Assembly: GCA_020426425.1 (NCBI GenBank)
Contig: JAGQQB010000114.1
Span: forward strand, 1 to 9,500
Source of the DNA: Planctomycetaceae bacterium
Lineage (GTDB): Bacteria; Planctomycetota; Planctomycetia; Planctomycetales; Planctomycetaceae
Length of the DNA stretch: 9,500 nucleotides
Direction of reading: 5' to 3'
Part shown: positions 1-6,266 of the stretch, one piece after another
How positions within the stretch are numbered: position 1 is the first letter of the stretch
Layout: each line of letters begins with the position of its first letter
Position numbers and translations under genes: made by a program
Notes under the pieces: model-generated
What the model was told of the DNA's origin: nothing
Database searches by the model: none
What the model saw: only the letters and a program-made list of their open reading frames with translations

Positions 1-1062
1 TTTGGCCATAAGCTCGTCCAGCCAACTCTTCAGTTGGTTCCCAACCTCAGTCCACTTCCCTTCGTCCAACAGTGCCTGGAATTCCTTGTCAAGTGTTGGT
101 GGTTCGACAGGCGCCGACTGCGGACGAACCGGCGGTTTCACATCGGTCGATGGCGGCAACCCAGGAACGGCTGGACGCGATGTCGATGCCGCGGAAGGGG
201 AAACAATCGGTGGAGTGGAGCGAACCGGCGGAGTTGTCGAGGGCGCCGCTGCGGGACCGAAATACGAAATGGCGTCCGGTAACATGTGGCTGGGGAGTTC
301 CCAACGCGCTGTCACCAGTTCGCTGGTGGCGGACCGTGGTCGACCGAGCCGATGATTCAGTTGATTAGCCAGGTCGGCATAGAACTCAGCATCCAGGACC
401 AACCCTTGCGGATCGTCGAGCGCACGCGTCTTCTTAACGTGTCCAATCTCCTTGCGCTGGCTATCGAGAATCTGCACGGAGATCGTGTATTTCTTGCCGG
501 AAGGTCGGCTGGAGACTTTCAGCGCCAGATATCGATCAGCGACTGGTAGCCCCTGTTTCAGTGAATCCTTGACCGGAACAATGCTAATTCCCGGGTCGGC
601 CAAGAGAATGCGACCCAGCCGATTCACCATGTCCGGTCCTGAATGCAGCTCCGTTTCGAGCAGACCTGGTGCCGGTGGAATGAGGGCAATCCGGAGGAGT
701 CGTTCCGCATGCAGATGTTTCTCGTACGCATCCAGGATCGCTTGGGCCAGATCGGCTGATCGATTTCTGTTCATGGAGGCCAGAATCAGCAGATCACCCT
801 GTGAATTCGCGACCGTGACGGTCTCTGTCCGACCATGCGACGTTGGATTCACTGTAATCTGGGCATCGAGACCGACATCACTTTTTGTTGTCCACTGCAA
901 CTTGATTTCAGGATGTCCCAGCAGGTCATGCTGCAGGCCATGTTGGAGCAGATAGACATTTGCAATCGGGTAGTTCGAATTCACCGTGACGACTTCCGCC
1001 ATCACACTTGAAACCTGCACACCCAACCACAGACCGCATGCCAACGTAAACCGATTGTACAT
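1..1062 (-). CDS. Secreted protein of unknown function with proline-rich linker (3' end beyond window)
   Basis: The minus-strand frame is open from the ATG at 1062 to the window edge: 354 codons with no stop, so the C-terminus is missing. Residues 1-22 look like a Sec signal peptide: Arg4, a hydrophobic stretch, and a V-M-A cleavage site before Glu23. No lipobox is evident. Residues 23 to about 265 look like a folded mixed alpha/beta region containing RIALIP near 128 and YLALKV at 178-183. That order, a strand followed by a later pair of strands, loosely recalls the CsgG/LpoB-type periplasmic fold, but this is a guess. Residues about 269-322 are rich in Pro, Ser, Thr and Ala, like an extracytoplasmic linker. 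A charged, probably helical segment begins after it. An SD-like GAGG lies 5 nt before the start (1068-1071). The gene is probably monocistronic here, since the next minus-strand gene ends 406 bp upstream. I do not recognise the family. Confidence 0.8.
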   Translation of the reverse strand, partial: MYNRFTLACGLWLGVQVSSVMAEVVTVNSNYPIANVYLLQHGLQHDLLGHPEIKLQWTTKSDVGLDAQITVNPTSHGRTETVTVANSQGDLLILASMNRNRSADLAQAILDAYEKHLHAERLLRIALIPPAPGLLETELHSGPDMVNRLGRILLADPGISIVPVKDSLKQGLPVADRYLALKVSSRPSGKKYTISVQILDSQRKEIGHVKKTRALDDPQGLVLDAEFYADLANQLNHRLGRPRSATSELVTARWELPSHMLPDAISYFGPAAAPSTTPPVRSTPPIVSPSAASTSRPAVPGLPPSTDVKPPVRPQSAPVEPPTLDKEFQALLDEGKWTEVGNQLKSWLDELMAK

Positions 1063-1468
1063 GGATACCTCGACTGACTTCGGTTGAGTAAGAGGCATGC
1101 CGAGCATGCTGACCAATCGCCCTTTGGATCGTGCTGCGTTCACGCCCAAGAGGCACCCTGCCCGTCTATCCGCACGGGCTCAAGACCCACGGCACATGAA
1201 CCGAAATCGATGTTAAGTCTTCCCTGGTCCGATGTACAGGACGCAATCGGGAGATTGGAGTACGGGTCGCTGCCAGGCTCTTGCGGGCCGGTGAATGAGA
1301 AGGCGAGCATGGAGCGACGTTGGGTCGGTGATCTCTTCGAGTTTGTCCCTGCAGGAAGTTTGGCCAAACCCAGCACTCGTCGGCCAACATGCAATGCTGG
1401 GATACGCCTGCCGGCTATCTCCAGCCTACGGCGCTTTATCCTTCAGCGACTGCAGGCTGAGGCTGTTC
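1063..1468. other. 406-bp spacer without a convincing gene
   Basis: This stretch lies between two minus-strand genes. Short open frames exist on both strands, but none shows a recognisable domain, a plausible start context or protein-like composition. No tRNA, tandem repeat or terminator with a T-run is visible. The only structured elements are the paired GCATGC palindromes near the left end and a 12-bp palindrome, GTTTGGCCAAAC, at 1358-1369. The latter is expected about twice by chance in a sequence of this size. The promoter of the leftward secreted-protein gene presumably lies here. Confidence 0.6.
1094..1110. promoter_or_regulatory. Two adjacent 8-bp palindromes upstream of the secreted-protein gene
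   Basis: Two perfect 8-bp palindromes, GGCATGCC (1094-1101) and AGCATGCT (1103-1110), are separated by one base and share the core GCATGC. They lie 32-48 bp upstream of the minus-strand start at 1062, where an operator would be expected. On the minus strand they fill the 17-bp gap between a weak TTGGTC and a weak TCTTAC, which could be a poor promoter pair. The palindromes are seen directly. Operator function is only inferred, and a chance occurrence is possible. Confidence 0.22.
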
Positions 1469-1801
1469 CTAGTCCACGCGCCATTCGTGGCCGCAGGCGT
1501 TACAGGAGAAGCCGATCAGGGTCGGCGTGCCGTGGATGACGGCTCCGTTGCGGCTGATGCAGCCATCAAGCAGTTCGACCGGTTCCACCGTCATGCGACG
1601 ACAGGCGGGGCAGTCGCGGTTGTCATGCTGCTGGCGTGTCCGCAGAGCAAGCAGAGTTCGCAAGTTCGGACGCGGGGTCGGTTCAGGCTCGTGTACCACA
1701 CGGAATTGACTGCGTCGCTGCTGCGCCGCGTGTTCCTGAAAAGAAAGAATGTGTGGCTGGTCAATCGACTCCGGTTCCCGGAAGACGGTAAGCTGTCTCA
1801 T
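1469..1801 (-). CDS. Small C-terminal zinc-ribbon protein, function unknown
   Basis: This 110-residue protein has a disordered-looking, Arg/Gln/Pro-rich N-terminal half and a compact C-terminal zinc ribbon. The first knuckle is CPAC (Cys64, Cys67). The second is CNAC (Cys100, Cys103), followed by GHEWRV, the typical closing strand of a ribbon. Cys81 lies between them. There is no signal peptide or membrane segment, so it should be cytoplasmic. The ATG at 1801 is supported by an SD-like GGAG at 1809-1812 with a 7-nt gap. The gene is divergent from the membrane zinc-ribbon gene at 1992, with 190 bp between the two starts that must hold both promoters. Ribbons of this type occur in proteins that bind nucleic acid or other proteins, and nothing here decides between these. 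I do not recognise the family beyond the ribbon. Confidence 0.72.
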   Translation of the reverse strand: MRQLTVFREPESIDQPHILSFQEHAAQQRRSQFRVVHEPEPTPRPNLRTLLALRTRQQHDNRDCPACRRMTVEPVELLDGCISRNGAVIHGTPTLIGFSCNACGHEWRVD

Positions 1802-1991
1802 CCATGAGCTCCACGAGGGCAGTGCGAATCCATTCCAATGCGCGCCGATTCCACGGCGAGAGCTTTAGACTAACCAGGATTCCACCGCCTCGACAACGGT
1901 GCTTTTGTCTACTAATTGCAACTTTTTCCGGTAAACGTCGTTCCTCGTCGGTCAGCAGCCTGCCTGGTTTTCCGAAACTGCCCTGCCCCTC

Positions 1992-2456
1992 ATGAAACTC
2001 AGCTATCGGTGCCCTCAGTGCGAGCAACCCCACATCGGTCAGCAATTGGCTGATGCGAGCAGCCTCAATTGTGAGTGTGGCTGGTCGCGCACGATTCCGG
2101 CGGATTTGATGCACGATGGGCGGCCCACCCAGTGCGTTGTGTGCGGCAATGCCGATCTGTGGCGGCAGAAGAACTTTCCACAAGGCTGGGGCGTGCTGAT
2201 TGTTACCATCGGGGCGATCATCAGCAGCATCTTCTACGCCTACTATCAGCCTCTGTGGGCGATGGGGACGCTGATGATCGTCGCCCTGCTCGACATGGGG
2301 CTGTACATCTGGATGCCGGATGTCCTCGTCTGCTACCGTTGCCAATCGCGGCACGCGGATGTCAGCACCGAAGGTCATCCCGACTTCAGTCACGAACTCT
2401 TCGAGAAGTATCGCCAGGAAGCCATTCGGCAACAACAGGTGGAAAGGAAGGACTAG
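1992..2456 (+). CDS. Two-helix membrane protein with zinc-ribbon cysteines, function unknown
   Basis: This 154-residue protein has eight cysteines in pairs: CPQC (7, 10), CEC (27, 29), CVVC (48, 51) and CYRC (114, 117). The first two pairs can form one zinc ribbon. The third and fourth flank two hydrophobic segments (about 65-84 and 87-108), so a second ribbon could close only if both segments fold as a membrane hairpin. The C-terminus (about 135-154) is charged and likely helical. Both cysteine-bearing ends would then lie on the same side of the membrane, most likely the cytoplasm. The ATG at 1992 has no visible SD; the preceding bases are C-rich. The next gene starts 89 nt after the stop on the same strand and may be co-transcribed. 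A longer antisense frame over this region lacks cysteine motifs and looks like a shadow. The family is not recognised. Confidence 0.8.
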   Translation: MKLSYRCPQCEQPHIGQQLADASSLNCECGWSRTIPADLMHDGRPTQCVVCGNADLWRQKNFPQGWGVLIVTIGAIISSIFYAYYQPLWAMGTLMIVALLDMGLYIWMPDVLVCYRCQSRHADVSTEGHPDFSHELFEKYRQEAIRQQQVERKD

Positions 2457-2500
2457 GGCCGAACGACTCGGGCCTGGACTCCTACCCATTCGCCCCCAAT

Positions 2501-2535
2501 CCTAGACCTTCGTCCCTAGCCCCTAGTCTCCTAAC
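2501..2535. repeat. Degenerate heptanucleotide tandem repeat, consensus CCTAGNC
   Basis: Five consecutive 7-bp units run from 2501 to 2535. Three match CCTAGNC well (2501, 2515, 2522) and two are degenerate (2508, 2529). CCTA also occurs at 2481, outside the clean phase. The array ends 9 bp before the TTG start of the large dehydrogenase, and one unit supplies the in-frame TAG that limits N-terminal extension of that gene. It resembles the short tandemly repeated repetitive heptamers described in cyanobacteria, though that comparison is from general knowledge. No promoter or SD is seen in it. Confidence 0.6.
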
Positions 2536-2544
2536 TGCATCGCC

Positions 2545-5508
2545 TTGGACGACCTGCAGCAGCGCATTGCCGAGGATTTGAGCGGAGTGTTCGAAGGAGA
2601 ACTCCGCTTCGATGAGATTACGCGCCAAGCGTATGCCACTGATGCGAGCGTGTATCACCTGCTGCCACTGGGTGTCGCCTGCCCACGGCATGAACAGGAT
2701 GTGGTCACGCTGACCAGGTATGCCGCCGAGAATTATTTGCCGTTAATCCCACGGGGAGCGGGCACGGGGTTGGCTGGGGGAGCGATCGGCCATGGTCTGG
2801 TCATTGATTTCTCGCGGCATATGCACGCGATTGAATCGATCGACGAATCGACCGTGCGAGTCCAGCCCGGTGTGGTGCGAGAGCAGCTCAATCGTCGCTT
2901 GCGGGAGTATGGTCGCTATTTCGCTCCTGATCCCTCGAACTCGCGTGTGACTACCATCGGCGGGATGATCGGCGTAGACGCAGCAGGGTCGCACGCCGTG
3001 CGGGTCGGTTCGACGCGGGACCACGTCCAACAGATGCGACTCGTCCTCGCTTCGGGCACATTGCTGGATGTCGGCATGGAGCCACTGCGGCAACCCTTTC
3101 CACAGAACGCACCCGAGGACGATCCCGAGCGTATTCGGCATCACCTTGTGCATCGGCTGGCGCATCTGTTGCAATCGCATGCGGAGCTGATCCAAACGCG
3201 CCAGCCACCGCTGCTGCGAAACTGTGCCGGATACCATGTCCGTACGCTGCTGCAGCGTGATGAAGTCAACCTGCCGCGTTTGATCGTTGGATCCGAAGGA
3301 ACGCTGGCGATCTGCACTTCGGCCACGCTGCACACGTCGCCGCTGCCCGCGAATCGCGGGGCTGTCCTGCTGCTGTTTGGTACGCTCGAAGCCGCCATTC
3401 GGTCGGTGCAGGGAATCACAGAGCAGCAGCCGAGCGCGTGCGATCTACTCGATCGGCGTCTCCTGTCATTGGCGCGTGAAGCGGACGAACGGTTTGCGCA
3501 GCTGATCCCGGCATCGGCGGAAGCGGCGTTGCTCGTCGAACAGACCGGCTACAGTCAACGTCAGACAAAAGATCGACTGCAAAGCTGCATTGCGCAGGCG
3601 CGTGAATCAGACAGTTCGGTCCTGGTCGCTGGGGAGACTTATCGTCCAGAAGAAGTGGATCTGCTTTGGTCGTTGCCGTATCGCATCGTGCCACTGCTGA
3701 CGAGTCTCGGTGGAGCGACTCGGCCAACACCGATCGTGGAAGATCTCGCGATTCCTCCGGAATGCCTGCGGGATTTTCTGGTCAAGGCGCAGCGTGTGTT
3801 CCAGAAGCACTGGGTCACCGCTTCGCTGTATGCCCATGCCTCGTCGGGACAGATTCACTTTCGTCCATTCCTCCGCTGGCCGTCCACCGCCGATGGGGCG
3901 GCAATCGAAGGTTTGGCCCGCGAACTGTACGAAGTGGTCTTCGCGTTTGGGGGCACCATCAGCGGAGAACATGGCGATGGCCTGTCGCGAACGTCGTTCC
4001 TGCGATCGCAATATGGACCACTGTACAGCGTGTTTAAGCAGATCAAGGATCTGTTCGACCCGCACAATCTGCTCAACCCCGGCAAGATCATCAGTGATGA
4101 TCCACACCTGACAATCAAGCACTTTCGACCGCAGCCGAGTGCGGCGGCTTTGTCAGTGGAACCGCAAATTGTTCCGCTGCAGATGGTGTGGGACTCACCC
4201 ACCCTGCAGGAGGCGGTTTCTCGCTGCAATGGCTGCGGCGTCTGCCGCACGCAATCGCGGCATGAACGAATGTGTCCATTCTTTCATCTCGATCCCGCCG
4301 AAGAGGCGAGCCCGCGGGCGAAGGCAAATTTGTTGCGGGGGGTGGTCACTGGGAGCGTCGATCCCCGTGAACTGTCTTCAGAACAGGCGCGTCTGGTAGC
4401 GGACACGTGTTTCAATTGCCGCCAGTGCGTGGTCGAATGTCCGGCCCAGGTCGACATCCCGGCCTTTGTCCAGGAGATCCGGGCCGGCTACGTGGATGCG
4501 AATGGTCTGTCGCGAACCGATTGGGCACTGTCGCGTGCCCATTCCTTTGGACGTCTGGGCACCGCATTCGCGCCGCTTGCCAATTGGGCACTGAACAACA
4601 GTGGGGTTCGCTGGTTGCTGGAGCGGTTCATCGGCATCGCACGACAACGGCGTCTCCCACAGTTTGCCCGACGAACATTTCTGAACTCGGTCCGTCACAC
4701 TCTGTCCGATCGACGGCGCATCACCGAAGGGAAGAAACCGGTCGTGCTGTTTGTTGACCATTTTGTGAACTTTCATGATCCTGAACTCGGGTTCGCTTTG
4801 GTGGCGGTGCTCGAACACCATGGGATCAACGTATACGTGCCTCAGGAGCAGACGGCGTCCGGCATGGCGATGCTCACGGCGGGCGACCTTGAAGCGGCCC
4901 GGGAATTGGCGCAGATCAACTTGCGAACTCTCGGCGAACTCGCCCGCGAAGGAATGACGATTCTGTGTACGGAGCCAACTTCGGTGGTTTGCCTGAAGCA
5001 GGACTATCCCCGACTGCTCGCTCATCCGGATATGGAATCGCTGGTGGCTCAAGTGACCGAAGCCGGCGCGTTTCTGGAGCAACTGCGGCAACGGGACGAA
5101 CTCAAGACCGATTTCATCCCGCTGGATCTCCGGGCTGCGTATCACACGCCGTGTCATCTCCGCTCGCTGCAGCAGGGGACACCACTCGCCAATCTGTTGG
5201 AACTCATACCGGGTTTGGATTTGCAGCGGATTGAAAAAGGGTGTTCGGGCATGGCCGGAGCTTTCGGGCTGACAGCACACAACTTTGACGCCTCCCTGCA
5301 AATTGGCGCCGCACTCATGGCCGAAATGCAGCGGCCCGATTTGCAGATCGGTACGACCGAATGCAGCGGCTGCAAACTGCAGATGGAACAACAGACAACG
5401 ACCCCCACGCTGCATCCGCTCAAACTGCTGGCGCTGGCTTACGGCTATTTGCCGGAGATTCGTCAACGGATGCTGCCCAACCGCCGCATGTTGACCGTAC
5501 GCTCATGA
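2545..5508 (+). CDS. FAD-linked oxidase fused to 4Fe-4S/CCG-domain subunit (D-2-hydroxyacid dehydrogenase, YdiJ-like)
   Basis: This 987-residue fusion is of the E. coli YdiJ type. Residues about 40-220 are a PCMH-type FAD-binding domain, with PRGAGTGLAGG at 69-79 and PDPSN then IGGM around 128-141. Residues about 250-515 are the FAD-linked oxidase C-terminal domain, with GEHGDG at 474-479 and NPGK at 511-514. A ferredoxin-like module follows, with two Cys quartets: 561, 564, 567, 577 and 622, 625, 628, 632, the latter ending in CP. Residues about 733-965 are two CCG-type half-domains as in GlpC/GlcF. The second keeps HTPCH (Cys870), Cys900 and CSGC (Cys940, Cys943). The first has lost its cysteines. 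Relatives oxidise D-lactate or D-2-hydroxyglutarate and pass electrons to the respiratory chain; the substrate here is not decidable. TTG at 2545 is the first possible start after an in-frame TAG at 2524, and it keeps the conserved N-terminus. No SD is visible. The stop overlaps moaD by 4 bp. Confidence 0.92.
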   Translation: MDDLQQRIAEDLSGVFEGELRFDEITRQAYATDASVYHLLPLGVACPRHEQDVVTLTRYAAENYLPLIPRGAGTGLAGGAIGHGLVIDFSRHMHAIESIDESTVRVQPGVVREQLNRRLREYGRYFAPDPSNSRVTTIGGMIGVDAAGSHAVRVGSTRDHVQQMRLVLASGTLLDVGMEPLRQPFPQNAPEDDPERIRHHLVHRLAHLLQSHAELIQTRQPPLLRNCAGYHVRTLLQRDEVNLPRLIVGSEGTLAICTSATLHTSPLPANRGAVLLLFGTLEAAIRSVQGITEQQPSACDLLDRRLLSLAREADERFAQLIPASAEAALLVEQTGYSQRQTKDRLQSCIAQARESDSSVLVAGETYRPEEVDLLWSLPYRIVPLLTSLGGATRPTPIVEDLAIPPECLRDFLVKAQRVFQKHWVTASLYAHASSGQIHFRPFLRWPSTADGAAIEGLARELYEVVFAFGGTISGEHGDGLSRTSFLRSQYGPLYSVFKQIKDLFDPHNLLNPGKIISDDPHLTIKHFRPQPSAAALSVEPQIVPLQMVWDSPTLQEAVSRCNGCGVCRTQSRHERMCPFFHLDPAEEASPRAKANLLRGVVTGSVDPRELSSEQARLVADTCFNCRQCVVECPAQVDIPAFVQEIRAGYVDANGLSRTDWALSRAHSFGRLGTAFAPLANWALNNSGVRWLLERFIGIARQRRLPQFARRTFLNSVRHTLSDRRRITEGKKPVVLFVDHFVNFHDPELGFALVAVLEHHGINVYVPQEQTASGMAMLTAGDLEAARELAQINLRTLGELAREGMTILCTEPTSVVCLKQDYPRLLAHPDMESLVAQVTEAGAFLEQLRQRDELKTDFIPLDLRAAYHTPCHLRSLQQGTPLANLLELIPGLDLQRIEKGCSGMAGAFGLTAHNFDASLQIGAALMAEMQRPDLQIGTTECSGCKLQMEQQTTTPTLHPLKLLALAYGYLPEIRQRMLPNRRMLTVRS

Positions 5509-5750
5509 CCATTACCCTGCGACTGTTCGCTCGGGCCAGTGAGCTGGTCGGACAGAGTGAACTCGAATTGGAACTCGCCGTTCAATCAACGGTCGGCAAT
5601 CTGCGTGCTCAGTTGGGACGACAGTTTCCGCAGCTGGCCCCCACCCTTCCCCATTTGTTGTTCGCGGTCGATAATGACTATGTGCCCGACGCCTTCGTGC
5701 TGAATGACGGAGCAAGCGTCGTGGCGTTTCCACCGGTGAGCGGCGGATAG
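5505..5750 (+). CDS. moaD: MoaD, molybdopterin synthase small (sulfur-carrier) subunit
   Basis: This is an 81-residue ubiquitin-like protein, the normal size for MoaD. It opens with a beta strand (TITLRLFARASELVG), has the typical VVAFPPVSGG ending, and terminates exactly in Gly80-Gly81. In the family the terminal glycine is adenylylated by MoeB and then thiocarboxylated. The tail inserts into MoaE and donates sulfur to cyclic pyranopterin monophosphate (cPMP). The ATG at 5505 shares four bases (ATGA) with the stop of the dehydrogenase, so translation is probably coupled, and no independent SD is evident. A 75-bp gap separates it from moaE, its partner. The short length, Gly-Gly tail and neighbours make this call secure. 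ThiS-type carriers share the fold, but the moaE and moaA neighbours argue against that. Confidence 0.94.
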   Translation: MTITLRLFARASELVGQSELELELAVQSTVGNLRAQLGRQFPQLAPTLPHLLFAVDNDYVPDAFVLNDGASVVAFPPVSGG

Positions 5751-5825
5751 ATTTGTGCCGTCGATCACTCCACGAGCAGGCGATGCTGAGCGAGGAACGA
5801 TCAGCGAGAACTTACCCACCTCCCC

Positions 5826-6266
5826 ATGACCGAACTGACGCACAATCCCATTGACTACACCGCGTTGACCGAACAAGTCCGTTCGGATCAAGCTGGCGCG
5901 GTCGTATTGTTCCTGGGGACAGTGCGCGAGTTGACCGGCGACCGCCAGACGATCGCACTCGACTACGATGCCTATCCGGAAATGGCGGTTGCGAAGCTGG
6001 CGGAACTGGAAGCCGAAGCGCGCGAGCAGTGGCCAGTGACCGAAATTGCCATCAGCCATCGACTGGGGCATCTGGAATTGGGTGAAGTCAGCGTCGCCGT
6101 CGCGGTGAGCGCGCCACACCGCGGACAGGCGTTCGAAGCTGGGCGATTCCTGATCGACGAACTCAAAGTTCGCGTCCCCATCTGGAAGAAAGAGAATTGG
6201 GCCGATGGGACGACCGAGTGGGTCCACCCTGGAATCGATGCACCAGCTGCGGGGGACTCAACATGA
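5826..6266 (+). CDS. moaE: MoaE, molybdopterin synthase catalytic (large) subunit
   Basis: This 146-residue protein matches MoaE in size and motifs. It has GAVVLFLGTVRE at 24-35, the YDAYPEMA strand-helix at 48-55, the SAPHRG substrate loop at 95-100, and the catalytic-lysine segment DELKVRVPIWKKE at 111-123 (Lys114, Lys121, Lys122). It forms a heterotetramer with MoaD and converts cPMP to molybdopterin by adding two dithiolene sulfurs in the cytoplasm. All key residues I can place are present. The ATG at 5826 has no SD; instead the preceding bases include CACCTCC (5817-5823), identical to the usual 16S anti-SD. The 3' end overlaps moaA by ATGA at 6263-6266. The last ten or so residues, after WVHPG, are probably a disordered tail. 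Confidence 0.96.
   Translation: MTELTHNPIDYTALTEQVRSDQAGAVVLFLGTVRELTGDRQTIALDYDAYPEMAVAKLAELEAEAREQWPVTEIAISHRLGHLELGEVSVAVAVSAPHRGQAFEAGRFLIDELKVRVPIWKKENWADGTTEWVHPGIDAPAAGDST

Noticed and set aside
1358..1369. Perfect 12-bp palindrome GTTTGGCCAAAC in the spacer
   Set aside because: About two such palindromes are expected by chance in 9.5 kb, and it is about 100 bp from the nearest gene end with no promoter nearby.
1295..1807. Plus-strand open frame of 170 codons over the soluble zinc-ribbon gene and adjoining spacer
   Set aside because: No motif or start signal is seen, whereas the minus strand encodes a clean CPAC/CNAC ribbon with an SD-like GGAG.
1761..2489. Minus-strand open frame of 242 codons over the membrane zinc-ribbon gene
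   Set aside because: It lacks domain signatures and overlaps both small genes; the plus-strand frame has four cysteine pairs and two membrane segments, so this is a shadow of high-GC coding sequence.
4378..5466. Minus-strand open frame of 362 codons inside the dehydrogenase
   Set aside because: It is fully antisense to conserved Fe-S and CCG motifs, and its composition is Arg/Gln/His-rich and unlike a folded protein.
5785..5805. GCTGA/TCAGC hairpin and imperfect AGCGAG direct repeat between moaD and moaE
   Set aside because: The stem is only 5 bp and the repeat is about 9 bp; there is no resemblance to a known Moco riboswitch.
6197..6262. Upstream in-frame ATG that would extend MoaA by 22 residues
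   Set aside because: The extension lies wholly inside moaE; the ATG at 6263 has a purine-rich upstream site, an ATGA overlap and the usual N-terminal distance to the SAM-cluster cysteines.
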